10,716 nucleotides of DNA from JBEKEX01 sp050013615 (GTDB taxonomy: Bacteria; Chloroflexota; Anaerolineae; Anaerolineales; Anaerolineaceae), in NCBI GenBank assembly GCA_050013615.1, contig JBEKEX010000077.1, positions 1 through 10,716 on the forward strand, read 5' to 3'. A program made the translations under genes and the position numbers. The notes under the pieces are model-generated. The model was not told the origin of the DNA, did no database searches, and saw only the letters and a program-made list of their open reading frames with translations. Shown here one piece after another: positions 1 to 6,403 of the stretch. Numbering within the stretch: the first letter of the stretch is position 1; every line of letters starts with the position of its first letter.

Positions 1-5
1 TATAA

Positions 6-38
6 AAAGGTGGTGCCGGATTTTTCAGCGCCACCTTT
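6..38 (-). terminator. Rho-independent terminator of the DegV gene
   Basis: An inverted repeat pairs positions 6-16 with 28-38 around an 11-base loop. Ten of eleven positions are Watson-Crick; the pair 14/30 is an A-C mismatch in the minus-strand RNA (a U-G wobble in the plus-strand RNA). On the minus strand the GC-rich arm runs into five T residues (complement of A4-A8), the layout of an intrinsic terminator. It begins about 10 bases after the DegV stop codon, so it probably ends the minus-strand transcript. On the plus strand the T-tract is poor, so bidirectional action is less likely. Confidence 0.62.
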
Positions 39-48
39 GTAATGTTGG

Positions 49-888
49 TTATTTTGTGAAGTATGAGACCCCCAGCATACCCGGTCCGGTGTGGACCAAT
101 ACTGCCGGTGGTGGATAAAGCAACTTGATATCTTCGATACCTAGCTTCGACTTGAGAACTTCGGCCAGATCATTTGCTTCTTTTTCGACGTTCCCGTGCA
201 TGATGGCTACATGGGCAGATGAATCGTGAGGGCAATCAGCCATAACGATTTCGATCATCCTGGAAAGCGCGCGTTTCTTGGTACGTTGTTTTTCTACTGC
301 TTCATTTTTTCCATCAATGAACGACAGTATAGGTTTCATATCCAGCAGACTTCCCATGAGTGCACTGGCGGCTCCAATGCGTCCGCCTCGGTGCAAGAAC
401 TCCAATGTATCCACCACAAAATAGACTTTATTTCGCGAACTGAGTTCCTTAATATTTTGGATGATCGTGTCCGCGTCCAACCCCTGTTTGACCCAATCGA
501 CTGCCTGAAGGACAACCGTTCCAAGTCCGGCGGCGATGATATTGGTGTCCACGATACGGATATCTGCGTCGGGAAAATCTTGGGCGCCTACTTGTGCACT
601 TCGCAAGGTACCACTTAGATTTCCAGAAGGACAGATGACAATGGCCGTATCATTAGCAGCAGCAATTTTCTTGTATATGGGGGCGTACAGGATGGGTTGT
701 GGCGCTGCTGTTTTGGGAAATTCGGACGTGGAAGCCTGTTTTTTTAAGAACTGCAGGGGATCCATTTCGGTGTCATCGCGATAGGTTTCATCACCGAAAA
801 TGATGATCTGAGGTAAAAAGAAGATACCTTTTTCTTTTGCAGTTTGAGTAGATAGACACGAAAGAGTATCAGCAATAATTCGGATCAT
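49..888 (-). CDS. DegV family protein (FakB-like fatty-acid-binding protein)
   Basis: The 279-residue product has the length and landmarks of the DegV family. These are an N-terminal Asp-containing strand (IIADT, residues 4-8), a TSEFPKTAAPQP segment (54-65) where the family usually has a Thr-Ser-Gln-Pro motif, an SGNLSGT loop (88-94), the signature TLEFLHRGGRIG (161-172), KPIL (185-188) and the C-terminal HTGPGMLGV (266-274). DegV proteins bind one fatty acid in a buried tunnel; characterised FakB members present it to the kinase FakA for phosphorylation and use in phospholipid synthesis. That role here is family-based: no fakA is visible nearby. It is soluble and presumably cytoplasmic. The ATG at 888 is supported by a GGAGG ribosome site a few bases upstream. 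It lies 71 bases after the P1 peptidase and may share its transcript, have its own promoter, or both. Confidence 0.9.
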   Translation of the reverse strand: MIRIIADTLSCLSTQTAKEKGIFFLPQIIIFGDETYRDDTEMDPLQFLKKQASTSEFPKTAAPQPILYAPIYKKIAAANDTAIVICPSGNLSGTLRSAQVGAQDFPDADIRIVDTNIIAAGLGTVVLQAVDWVKQGLDADTIIQNIKELSSRNKVYFVVDTLEFLHRGGRIGAASALMGSLLDMKPILSFIDGKNEAVEKQRTKKRALSRMIEIVMADCPHDSSAHVAIMHGNVEKEANDLAEVLKSKLGIEDIKLLYPPPAVLVHTGPGMLGVSYFTK

Positions 889-947
889 GAAACCTCCACT
901 AAAATGATCGTTTATAAAATTGGATATATTAAAAGATGATTAAAAAG

Positions 948-975
948 ATTATAACTGATTTATTCGCCTTGGGAA
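948..975 (-). promoter_or_regulatory. possible promoter for the DegV gene
   Basis: In the AT-rich 71-base gap before the DegV gene the minus strand carries a perfect TATAAT (953 down to 948). A TTCCCA (975 down to 970), four of six matches to the -35 consensus, lies 16 bases upstream inside the end of the peptidase gene. Initiation would fall near 941, giving a leader of about 50 bases with a normal GGAGG site. AT-rich gaps yield such boxes by chance, so this is tentative. Confidence 0.3.
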
Positions 976-1958
976 GCAGGGAGTCCGCCGGCAGATTTGG
1001 CATTGTGAATGGCTGATACAATAGCTTTGCCAACAACTTCTGCTGCGAATGAACCTACGATGCTAACATCACAATTCTTTTTACCAGTTGCCATGCAAAA
1101 CAGCGTGTCGCCATCCAGCATCGTATTGGCCGGGCGGATGGTCTTAGCCAGGCCATTTTGGGCCATTTGTGCCACTTTGTTGGCTTCTTCCTTGGTGAGA
1201 TTTGCATTCGTGGCAACGACACCAATCACCGTATTTTGCATGGTGGCAAGGCGCAGCGCCGATTTTCCCACGAAAGACTTCATTATCTTCAACGTATCGG
1301 CAAATCTATCCTTACCGCCGATATTCACGGGCCCTTTTTGGAGAGGGCGTACACCTGCCAGAATTTGATTGGTTTCGGGATCGATAACATCCCCAAGTGC
1401 GTTGACGGCGATAATGGCACCCACGATGATGCCACCGCCGAGATCAATGCTCGCGGTGCCAATCCCGGATTTCATCGCTTGACCCATGCCAAGGATTTTC
1501 CCGACCGTAGCACCGGCTCCGGCACCGGCATTGCCCTCAATCGGTCTTTTTGAGGCGGCGTCCTTGCATGCCTGGTAGCCCATGGCAGCAGTGGGCCGGA
1601 TATCTGCTTTACCAATTCCGAGGTCGAAAAGAATGGCGGAAGCAACGATGGGGACTTTAGCCACGCCGGTATTGAAGCCGACATTGTTTTCTTCAAGGTA
1701 GCGCATAGCGCCGGAGGCTGCATCGAGTCCAAACGCTGAACCGCCCGCCAACATCACGGCATGTAACTTTTGGACCTGGTGCATGGGGCGCAAGGCATCC
1801 GTTTCGCGTGTCCCTGGAGCGCCGCCGCGTTGATCGACCCCTCCAACGGCACCTTCTTTGCAGAGTACAACTGTACAACCGGTCAATGCATCATCATCTT
1901 GCACTTGACCAACTAATATGCCCGGCACATCTGTGATGGAGTTATTTAACGATACCAT
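960..1958 (-). CDS. P1 family peptidase (DmpA-type L-aminopeptidase/D-esterase, S58)
   Basis: The 332-residue protein matches the DmpA/S58 family from end to end: the opening NSITDVPGILVGQ (6-18), the VDQRGGAPGTRETD loop (41-54), the conserved AGGSAFGLDAASG (71-83), the glycine/alanine-rich GNAGAGAGATVGK (142-154), and NTVIGVVATNANLT (242-255). Family members have an Ntn-like fold and mature by self-cleavage before a Ser or Thr, which becomes the nucleophile of the beta chain. Here the expected cleavage is between Asn242 and Thr243. Known members release N-terminal amino acids from small peptides or amides, some acting on D- or beta-amino acids; the substrate cannot be told from sequence. No signal peptide is seen, so it is probably cytoplasmic. 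The ATG at 1958 has a strong GGGAGGG site upstream. It follows the zinc-ribbon gene by 35 bases and precedes the DegV gene by 71, consistent with an operon. Confidence 0.92.
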   Translation of the reverse strand: MVSLNNSITDVPGILVGQVQDDDALTGCTVVLCKEGAVGGVDQRGGAPGTRETDALRPMHQVQKLHAVMLAGGSAFGLDAASGAMRYLEENNVGFNTGVAKVPIVASAILFDLGIGKADIRPTAAMGYQACKDAASKRPIEGNAGAGAGATVGKILGMGQAMKSGIGTASIDLGGGIIVGAIIAVNALGDVIDPETNQILAGVRPLQKGPVNIGGKDRFADTLKIMKSFVGKSALRLATMQNTVIGVVATNANLTKEEANKVAQMAQNGLAKTIRPANTMLDGDTLFCMATGKKNCDVSIVGSFAAEVVGKAIVSAIHNAKSAGGLPASQGE

Positions 1959-1993
1959 TTAACCCTCCCGCGGTGGTAATAATAGACAAAAAG

Positions 1994-2587
1994 TCAGGTG
2001 AGCTGCTTGCCGCAATTGGGGCAATTCTTTTCGTCATGCAGTAGGGCGTATCCGCACCATTTACAGGTGCGAGGTTGGACGTCGCCCAAGGGGGCGCCAC
2101 ATGCGATGCAGTTCGACTCGCCGGGTGGATTGGCGGTGTTGCAATAAGTGCAAACATAACGGCGCAGACGATCTGATAATTCGTAACCCGAGCCAAGCGC
2201 TAGGGCGGTCTCTTCGAGGACTTTCCATACCTCGTCCTTTAGATTAATGTATTCCACATCCTGCGCCAAGCCATTCAAGCGGCCAATTAACGTCATGGGG
2301 TTGCTCAACGCAGCCAGTGCTGTCATTCCAAGGTCGGCTGCCACGCCCAACCAGGCTTGTTCGCCAATCGCCACGGCCACGCCGTCTTCCACCTTTTGCA
2401 TGCTCACACTGAGCGCGGTTTGACCACCGGCGGAAGTCCAGGCTGCGGTGGCGATTTGCACAGCAAGTTGATCCGCGGTGCCAACCTGTTGGACTTTCAG
2501 ATTGCCGCGGTTAAAGTGCGAGATAAGTTCCTGCGCTAATGTTGTGGGAGTTATTTGGCCGTGATATATTTTCTGTTCCATAGGCAT
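1994..2587 (-). CDS. double zinc-ribbon protein of unknown function
   Basis: This 197-residue protein has an unrecognised N-terminal region (about 1-140) followed by two C-terminal zinc ribbons. The cysteines sit at 146/149/160/163 and 175/178/189/192, so both ribbons have the same CX2C-X10-CX2C spacing. Each looks like a complete Zn site. The N-terminal part contains alternating beta-like strands (about 42-76) and a hydrophobic, Ala/Gly-rich stretch (about 77-103) interrupted by polar residues, so I do not call it a membrane segment. Tandem ribbons of this kind usually mediate protein or nucleic-acid contacts rather than catalysis. It is first in the minus-strand run before the P1 peptidase. 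The start could be Met1 (2587) or Met3 (2581); neither has a clear ribosome site. I do not assign a function; the coding call is firm because the cysteine pattern is intact. Confidence 0.8.
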   Translation of the reverse strand: MPMEQKIYHGQITPTTLAQELISHFNRGNLKVQQVGTADQLAVQIATAAWTSAGGQTALSVSMQKVEDGVAVAIGEQAWLGVAADLGMTALAALSNPMTLIGRLNGLAQDVEYINLKDEVWKVLEETALALGSGYELSDRLRRYVCTYCNTANPPGESNCIACGAPLGDVQPRTCKWCGYALLHDEKNCPNCGKQLT

Positions 2588-2617
2588 TTCTTTTTTAACC
2601 CTGCGCTAATGGCTATA

Positions 2618-2627
2618 GATTATAATC
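2618..2627. promoter_or_regulatory. palindromic -10 box between divergent genes
   Basis: The sequence GATTATAATC is a perfect 10-base palindrome in the 79-base gap between the divergent zinc-ribbon and SH3-protein genes. It holds a consensus TATAAT on both strands: 2621-2626 on plus, 2624 down to 2619 on minus. Starts near 2633 (plus) and 2612 (minus) would give leaders of about 34 and 24 bases. Neither direction has a convincing -35 box at 16-18 bases, so the strength is uncertain. Confidence 0.45.
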
Positions 2628-2666
2628 ATAACGCTGTGATATGAGAATGAAAAGGATTGATGCTTT

Positions 2667-3296
2667 ATGAAGCGTTTACTTGCGATTGTTGGCTTGAGTG
2701 TAGTAATATTAATTGTACTTTCTTATGTGTTGATCACCCCTGTTCAAGCCAATGATACTTTGCAGCAATTGATCACCGGAACGTTGATGCCGACAGTCAC
2801 CGGAACACCATCTGGAGTGACAGCTACCGTACGTATGGACCAGGAAAATCAGATCAATGTGCGGAATGGCCCTTCCGTATTCTTTGATAAGGTAGGTGTG
2901 TTGCTTCCAGGTCAAGTTGTGCCTGTTGTTGGCCGTTCGGCAGGTGGTGATTGGGTGTTGGTCGTGTACCCCGGGATCACCGGAAGTGAAGGATGGGTCT
3001 ATGCGCCGTACGTTACTATTTCGCCTGGCGATGTTCCCATCGTCGAGCCGCCTGCGACTTTAACACCCGGATTGACATCCACTATTGATGCCACGCTTGC
3101 AGCTCAGTTCGTTGTGACCTCTGTTCCCACGCGCATGGCTACGTTCACTGTACCAGCGCCCATCGACATCCCGACATTTACCGACACTTCATCGAATGGA
3201 ACGACTACGGGTGGAATCCCGATGGGTCTTATTATCATCGTTTTGGGTGGTCTGGGACTTCTACTTGGAATTTGGTCGTTGATCCAGGGAAGATAA
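2667..3296 (+). CDS. membrane-anchored SH3-like domain protein
   Basis: The 209-residue protein starts with a short basic end (MKR) and a hydrophobic segment (about 4-25, ending near VQA) that may be a signal peptide or anchor. A bacterial SH3-like domain follows (about 52-118), with the typical INVRNGPS (63-70), a DKVGVLLPGQVVPVVG strand pair and GGDWVLV ending in EGWVYAPYV. A Thr/Pro/Ser-rich linker (about 119-184) and a second hydrophobic helix (about 186-205) complete it. The layout suggests an extracytoplasmic domain on a flexible stalk held in the membrane at the C-terminus. SH3-like domains of this type often bind cell-wall peptides, but the ligand here is unknown. The ATG at 2667 follows an AAAGGA site (2651-2656). 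It stands alone between a divergent and a convergent gene, and no terminator is visible after it. The L,D-transpeptidase at 6438 has a related domain. Confidence 0.85.
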   Translation: MKRLLAIVGLSVVILIVLSYVLITPVQANDTLQQLITGTLMPTVTGTPSGVTATVRMDQENQINVRNGPSVFFDKVGVLLPGQVVPVVGRSAGGDWVLVVYPGITGSEGWVYAPYVTISPGDVPIVEPPATLTPGLTSTIDATLAAQFVVTSVPTRMATFTVPAPIDIPTFTDTSSNGTTTGGIPMGLIIIVLGGLGLLLGIWSLIQGR

Positions 3297-3306
3297 TCTC
3301 GCAGTT

Positions 3307-3963
3307 TTAGTTGAAAAAGGCACTGAGGTCATTGAAGCATTTTGCATCGACCTTATGGGTCGCATTGCTCTCGCAATAGGCGACCTTTGCATCTACCTCT
3401 CTCAAGATGGCGGCGGCTTTGCGGCCCTCTTCTACGGGGATCATATCATCTTGCCTGCCATGGGTGATGTAGAAAGGTTTTCCCTTTAATGTTCCAAGTG
3501 GACAAATGTTATTGAGGCCATTCGGGAAGAAGCCGGCCAGGGCAGCCACCTTGCCAATTTGCTCGGGTGCACAGGCGGCTAATGCATAGGCCAGGGCCGC
3601 GCCCTGACTGAAGCCCATCACATCAGGCGGGGTGAAATCGATCTGCTTTTGCTGCAGGAGTTTCTTAAAGATCTGAAGAAGCTTTATGGCGTTGTCGACC
3701 AAATAGGGTGTTTGACTTGCCCAATCCTTTCCCGCAGGTGCCCAACCATAGCCGCCTTCGGGTGCTTTTACCGGCCCGCGAGGAAAGAAAACCCAATAAT
3801 GACTATCCAGCCGCTGGGCGAAAATGTTCATGACCTGCTCATCGCCAGTCCATCCGTGTATCATAAGCATCAGGCGATTGCGACTTTCTATTTTGGATGG
3901 TTGAATGCGAAAAGTCCATCCATCGATTGTTTCGATCTCTGAAGTATTAATTTCCTGCTGCAT
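3307..3963 (-). CDS. serine esterase of the phospholipase/carboxylesterase family (alpha/beta hydrolase)
   Basis: The 218-residue length and motifs fit the small phospholipase/carboxylesterase group of alpha/beta hydrolases. The HGWTGDE turn (36-42) after strand 3 would supply the oxyanion region, GFSQG (117-121) is the nucleophile elbow with Ser119, HGRQDDMIP (168-176) provides the acid, most likely Asp172, and ATHKVD (201-206) carries the catalytic His203. All triad residues are present, so it should be active. Relatives hydrolyse carboxylic esters or lysophospholipids; the substrate is not predictable. There is no signal peptide, so it is probably cytoplasmic. Its ATG lies inside the last codons of the upstream small membrane-protein gene (17-base overlap) and has no clear ribosome site, suggesting translational coupling. 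It converges on the SH3-protein gene with 10 bases between the stops. Confidence 0.88.
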   Translation of the reverse strand: MQQEINTSEIETIDGWTFRIQPSKIESRNRLMLMIHGWTGDEQVMNIFAQRLDSHYWVFFPRGPVKAPEGGYGWAPAGKDWASQTPYLVDNAIKLLQIFKKLLQQKQIDFTPPDVMGFSQGAALAYALAACAPEQIGKVAALAGFFPNGLNNICPLGTLKGKPFYITHGRQDDMIPVEEGRKAAAILREVDAKVAYCESNATHKVDAKCFNDLSAFFN

Positions 3964-4174
3964 GTTTTGCGATCCATTCTAACAACCACAGTATGAAAAG
4001 GATCAGCAGTACTGGTGCCAGCCCAGCGCCGATGCATAAGAGGCCGGAAATGGCTGCTGCACTTCCATAAAACCAATAGATTAATCCATCTCCGATGATG
4101 AACACCAATCCCAATCCGCCTAAGATCACACGGAAGGTGGTCGTGCGTGCATATTTACGTAGATCAGTAGACAT
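3947..4174 (-). CDS. small two-helix membrane protein, unknown function
   Basis: This 75-residue protein has a short polar N-terminus with three Arg and one Lys (residues 1-16) and then two hydrophobic segments, about 13-35 and 42-66, ending in a short basic tail (AKHAAGN). The positive N-terminus suggests both ends face the cytoplasm. I recognise no family. That it is a real gene is supported by the promoter immediately upstream, its hydrophobic periodicity, and the 17-base overlap with the esterase gene, which looks like an operon junction. No ribosome site precedes the ATG; the -10 box ends only 7 bases before it, so the mRNA may be leaderless. A role with the esterase, for example placing it at the membrane, is only a guess from gene order. 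Confidence 0.7.
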   Translation of the reverse strand: MSTDLRKYARTTTFRVILGGLGLVFIIGDGLIYWFYGSAAAISGLLCIGAGLAPVLLILFILWLLEWIAKHAAGN

Positions 4175-4181
4175 GTTTATG

Positions 4182-4209
4182 ATTATAAAAGATGTTGGGA
4201 TTAACTCAA
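4182..4209 (-). promoter_or_regulatory. promoter of the small membrane protein/esterase pair, probably leaderless
   Basis: On the minus strand TTGAGT (4209 down to 4204) and TATAAT (4187 down to 4182) are separated by 16 bases. Only 7 bases lie between the -10 box and the ATG at 4174, so transcription would start at or within a base or two of the start codon. No ribosome site exists in the gap. This fits a leaderless message. Confidence 0.6.
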
Positions 4210-4250
4210 AGGTCTATATTAGGATATTCGTTGTTTCGAAGAAATCTATG

Positions 4251-4281
4251 TTGGAGATACAAGAAAGTCTTCCTGTATAAT
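4251..4281 (+). promoter_or_regulatory. possible upstream promoter for smpB
   Basis: A perfect TATAAT (4276-4281) is preceded by TTGGAG (4251-4256) at a long 19-base spacing. Transcription would start near 4288 and leave a leader of about 70 bases, but no ribosome site precedes the smpB ATG on that leader. It may act together with, or instead of, the -10-like box right next to the gene. Confidence 0.35.
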
Positions 4282-4346
4282 ACTGCGTATAGTCATTAAC
4301 TTCACAAACAACATAAATTAAGCAAGAAGAACCCTGTAAACCATGT

Positions 4347-4352
4347 TAAAAT
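4347..4352 (+). promoter_or_regulatory. -10-like box directly before smpB
   Basis: TAAAAT sits 6 bases before the smpB ATG (4359), and the bases between contain no ribosome site. A start here would give a leaderless or nearly leaderless mRNA, the same geometry as the promoters before 4174 and 6438. No good -35 box is found at 16-18 bases, so the call is weak by itself. Confidence 0.35.
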
Positions 4353-4358
4353 CACTTT

Positions 4359-4805
4359 ATGCCCAACAAAATCGTCGCCACCAACCGCAAGGCTCACTTT
4401 GAATATTTTTTAACGGAGCATTTCGAGGCCGGTATTTCATTACAGGGCAGCGAGATCAAATCGATCCGTGCCGGGCAAGTCAGCATTGCGGAGGCATTTG
4501 TGCAAATTACAAACAACGAAGCCTGGTTAATGGACGCTCACGTTGCGCCTTATGAATTCGCCGGGCGATTTAATCATGATCCCAAGCGACCCAGGCGGTT
4601 ACTCCTCCAAAAACGCGAAATCCGTGAATTATTCGAAGCTGTGCAACAGAAAGGAATGACCATCATCCCCGTGCAGATGTATCTTAAGGATGGCAGGGCA
4701 AAATTGGATATTGCTGTTGCAAAAGGGAAAAAGTTGTACGATAAGCGTGAAGCCATCGCGAAACGGGATGCACAACGAGTTCTTGAGCATGAAGCTCGCA
4801 AATGA
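4359..4805 (+). CDS. smpB: SsrA-binding protein SmpB
   Basis: The 148-residue product is a full-length SmpB, the partner of tmRNA (SsrA) in trans-translation. It carries tmRNA into stalled ribosomes so that the nascent chain is tagged and the ribosome released. Diagnostic stretches are AHFEYFLTEHFEAGISLQGSEI (12-33, family consensus around Y/F, E, G-I-L-G-E-K), the tmRNA-contacting HDPKRPRRLLL (73-83), the KGKKLYDKRE segment (122-131) and the basic C-terminal tail KRDAQRVLEHEARK (135-148), which in known SmpB mimics a tRNA stem in the decoding centre. No essential part is missing. The ATG at 4359 is chosen because homologous sequence starts there (MPNKIVATNR). No ribosome site is visible. The tmRNA gene itself was not seen. 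hutH follows after 51 bases on the same strand. Confidence 0.97.
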   Translation: MPNKIVATNRKAHFEYFLTEHFEAGISLQGSEIKSIRAGQVSIAEAFVQITNNEAWLMDAHVAPYEFAGRFNHDPKRPRRLLLQKREIRELFEAVQQKGMTIIPVQMYLKDGRAKLDIAVAKGKKLYDKREAIAKRDAQRVLEHEARK

Positions 4806-4856
4806 AATGCTAAATGGGCTAGAAGGTGCTATGTCATTTAACCACAGGAATTTATC

Positions 4857-6383
4857 ATGATCGAAATTGACGGCAATCAGCTTACGATTGATGCATGCAA
4901 GAAGTCTGCGCGCGAGCACGAACCTGTTGCGCTTTCTACAAGTGGGAAAGATGCAATTAACAGCTCGCGAGCAAGGCTGGAAAAGATTTTGAGTAAGGAT
5001 AAACCGGTATACGGAATTAACACCGGCTTCGGAATTTTTGCCGATAAACAAATTCTTGCCACCGAAAGCAGCCAGCTCAGCCGCAACTTGATCTTGAGCC
5101 ATGCCGTGGGGACGGGGGCACCGTTGCCAGACGAAGTGGTGCGCGCGGCCATGCTGGTGCGTGCCAATACCTTAACCAAAGGTTTTTCGGGCGTCAGAGA
5201 AGTGGTGGTTCAGACGCTGCTCGATATGTTGAATCGTGGGGTAACGCCTATCGTTCCTTCACAAGGATCACTGGGTTCCTCCGGCGATCTGGGACCGCTG
5301 TCACACATGGCTCTGGTGCTGACACGCGGCGAACCGGATCGAGAGAGTGATTCGGGTTTTGCCGAGTTTAACAGAAAGGTCGTTCCCGGTAAAACCGCCA
5401 TGGAGCAAGCAGGTATCGAGCGCATCCTCTTGGGCCCCAAAGAAGGTCTTGCACTCAATAACGGAGCGACTTTTTCTGCCGCAATAGCGTCGCTGGTGGT
5501 TTGGGATTCGGAGAAACTTCTCGATCTTGCCGAGGCTGCACTTGCTCTATCACTCGAGGCCTTGCAGGGCTGCACGCAAGCCTTCGATCCCCGCATTCAT
5601 CAAGTCAGAAATCACGCCGGGCAGCAAACCGTAGCTGCAAATGTGCTTAAGTTTATAGAAGGCAGCACAATGGTCAATAGCACATTGCGGGTACAGGATG
5701 CCTATTCCTTGCGCTGTGCGCCGCAAGTACATGGAGCTGCCAGAGACACATTAAACCATGCAGGCAAGGTCACCGAATGTGAGATCAATTCTGCCACTGA
5801 TAACCCCTTGATTTTCGATCCGGATGTGGCGCTTTCGGGTGGTAATTTTCATGGCGAGCCCATTGGATTGGTGATGGATTTTTTGGGGATCGCGATGGCA
5901 GAAATCGGTGCAATTTCTGAGCGCAGGATATTCAGGTTGATCGATAGCAAACTCAACGGCGGCCTGCCGCCCATGTTAGTGGATCTACCTGAAGCCGCGG
6001 GATTGAACTCTGGCCTGATGATGCCGCAATATACGGCTGCATCGTTGGTGTTGGAAAACCAGACCCTGGCCACCCCCGATTCGATTCATTCATTGCCAAC
6101 TTCTGGAGATCAGGAAGATCACAATGCCAATGCCATGACAGCGGCGCGACACGCCCGGCAAATTGTCGATAATGTCGCCCAGGTCATTGCAATCGAACTT
6201 TATACGGCTGCCCGCGCGCTCGACCTGCGGCTGCGACAAAACGATGGCTATAAAATGGGAAAAGGCACGCGTCAGGTCTATGACCAAATTAGAGCTGCCG
6301 TCCCTTACCAACCCGGCGATGCCTGGTGGGAGCCGGAGATCGAAAAAGTTCGAGTTTTACTAATGCATATCGAATTGCCATGA
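4857..6383 (+). CDS. hutH: histidine ammonia-lyase (MIO-dependent aromatic amino acid lyase)
   Basis: The 508-residue protein is a complete member of the MIO ammonia-lyases; histidine ammonia-lyase removes ammonia from L-histidine to give urocanate. Seen are VYGINTGFG (51-59, catalytic Tyr52), LSHAVGTG (80-87), the cofactor region GSLGSSGDLGPLSH (137-150), LALNNG (198-203, Asn202), QDAYSLRCAPQVHG (280-293), GGNFHGEP (328-335) and TSGDQEDH (415-422, Glu420). His82 is at the selectivity position where HALs and TALs have His and PALs usually Phe, favouring histidine. Two oddities: the MIO triad is Ser-Ser-Gly (141-143) rather than Ala-Ser-Gly, and the segment after QEDH reads NANAM rather than the usual VSMG. 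No hutU, hutI or formiminoglutamate genes are in the window, so a full degradation pathway is not shown here. ATG 4857 follows an AGGA site at good spacing. A tyrosine or other aromatic substrate remains possible. Confidence 0.88.
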   Translation: MIEIDGNQLTIDACKKSAREHEPVALSTSGKDAINSSRARLEKILSKDKPVYGINTGFGIFADKQILATESSQLSRNLILSHAVGTGAPLPDEVVRAAMLVRANTLTKGFSGVREVVVQTLLDMLNRGVTPIVPSQGSLGSSGDLGPLSHMALVLTRGEPDRESDSGFAEFNRKVVPGKTAMEQAGIERILLGPKEGLALNNGATFSAAIASLVVWDSEKLLDLAEAALALSLEALQGCTQAFDPRIHQVRNHAGQQTVAANVLKFIEGSTMVNSTLRVQDAYSLRCAPQVHGAARDTLNHAGKVTECEINSATDNPLIFDPDVALSGGNFHGEPIGLVMDFLGIAMAEIGAISERRIFRLIDSKLNGGLPPMLVDLPEAAGLNSGLMMPQYTAASLVLENQTLATPDSIHSLPTSGDQEDHNANAMTAARHARQIVDNVAQVIAIELYTAARALDLRLRQNDGYKMGKGTRQVYDQIRAAVPYQPGDAWWEPEIEKVRVLLMHIELP

Positions 6384-6403
6384 TGTAGAACCGCATGGCA
6401 ATT
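6373..6403 (+). repeat. perfect 10-base inverted repeat across the hutH stop codon
   Basis: AATTGCCATG (6373-6382) and CATGGCAATT (6394-6403) are perfect reverse complements around an 11-base loop. The left arm overlaps the hutH TGA (6381-6383) and the right arm touches the TTGACA box of the next promoter. There is no T-tract on the plus strand, so it is not a typical intrinsic terminator. It could stabilise the hutH mRNA end, help termination, or be an operator next to the downstream promoter. Confidence 0.6.

Noticed and set aside
226..618. Plus-strand open frame of 130 residues inside the DegV gene
   Set aside because: Lies fully antisense to a gene with clear family motifs; the translation has no recognisable domain.
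1158..1553. Plus-strand open frame of 131 residues inside the P1 peptidase gene
   Set aside because: Antisense shadow of a gene with complete family signatures.
2773..2985. TCACCGGAA found three times in the SH3-protein gene (2773, 2797, 2977)
   Set aside because: Each copy encodes the same Thr-Gly turn within the coding frame and spacing is irregular; explained by similar peptide segments, not a DNA repeat.
3297..3306. Possible terminator between the convergent SH3-protein and esterase genes
   Set aside because: Only 10 bases separate the stops and I find no hairpin with a T-tract.
4629..5102. Minus-strand open frame of 157 residues across smpB and hutH
   Set aside because: Antisense to two well-supported genes; no recognisable motif.
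5210..5596. Minus-strand open frame of 128 residues, serine and arginine rich
   Set aside because: Antisense shadow of hutH, with composition typical of a reverse-frame reading.
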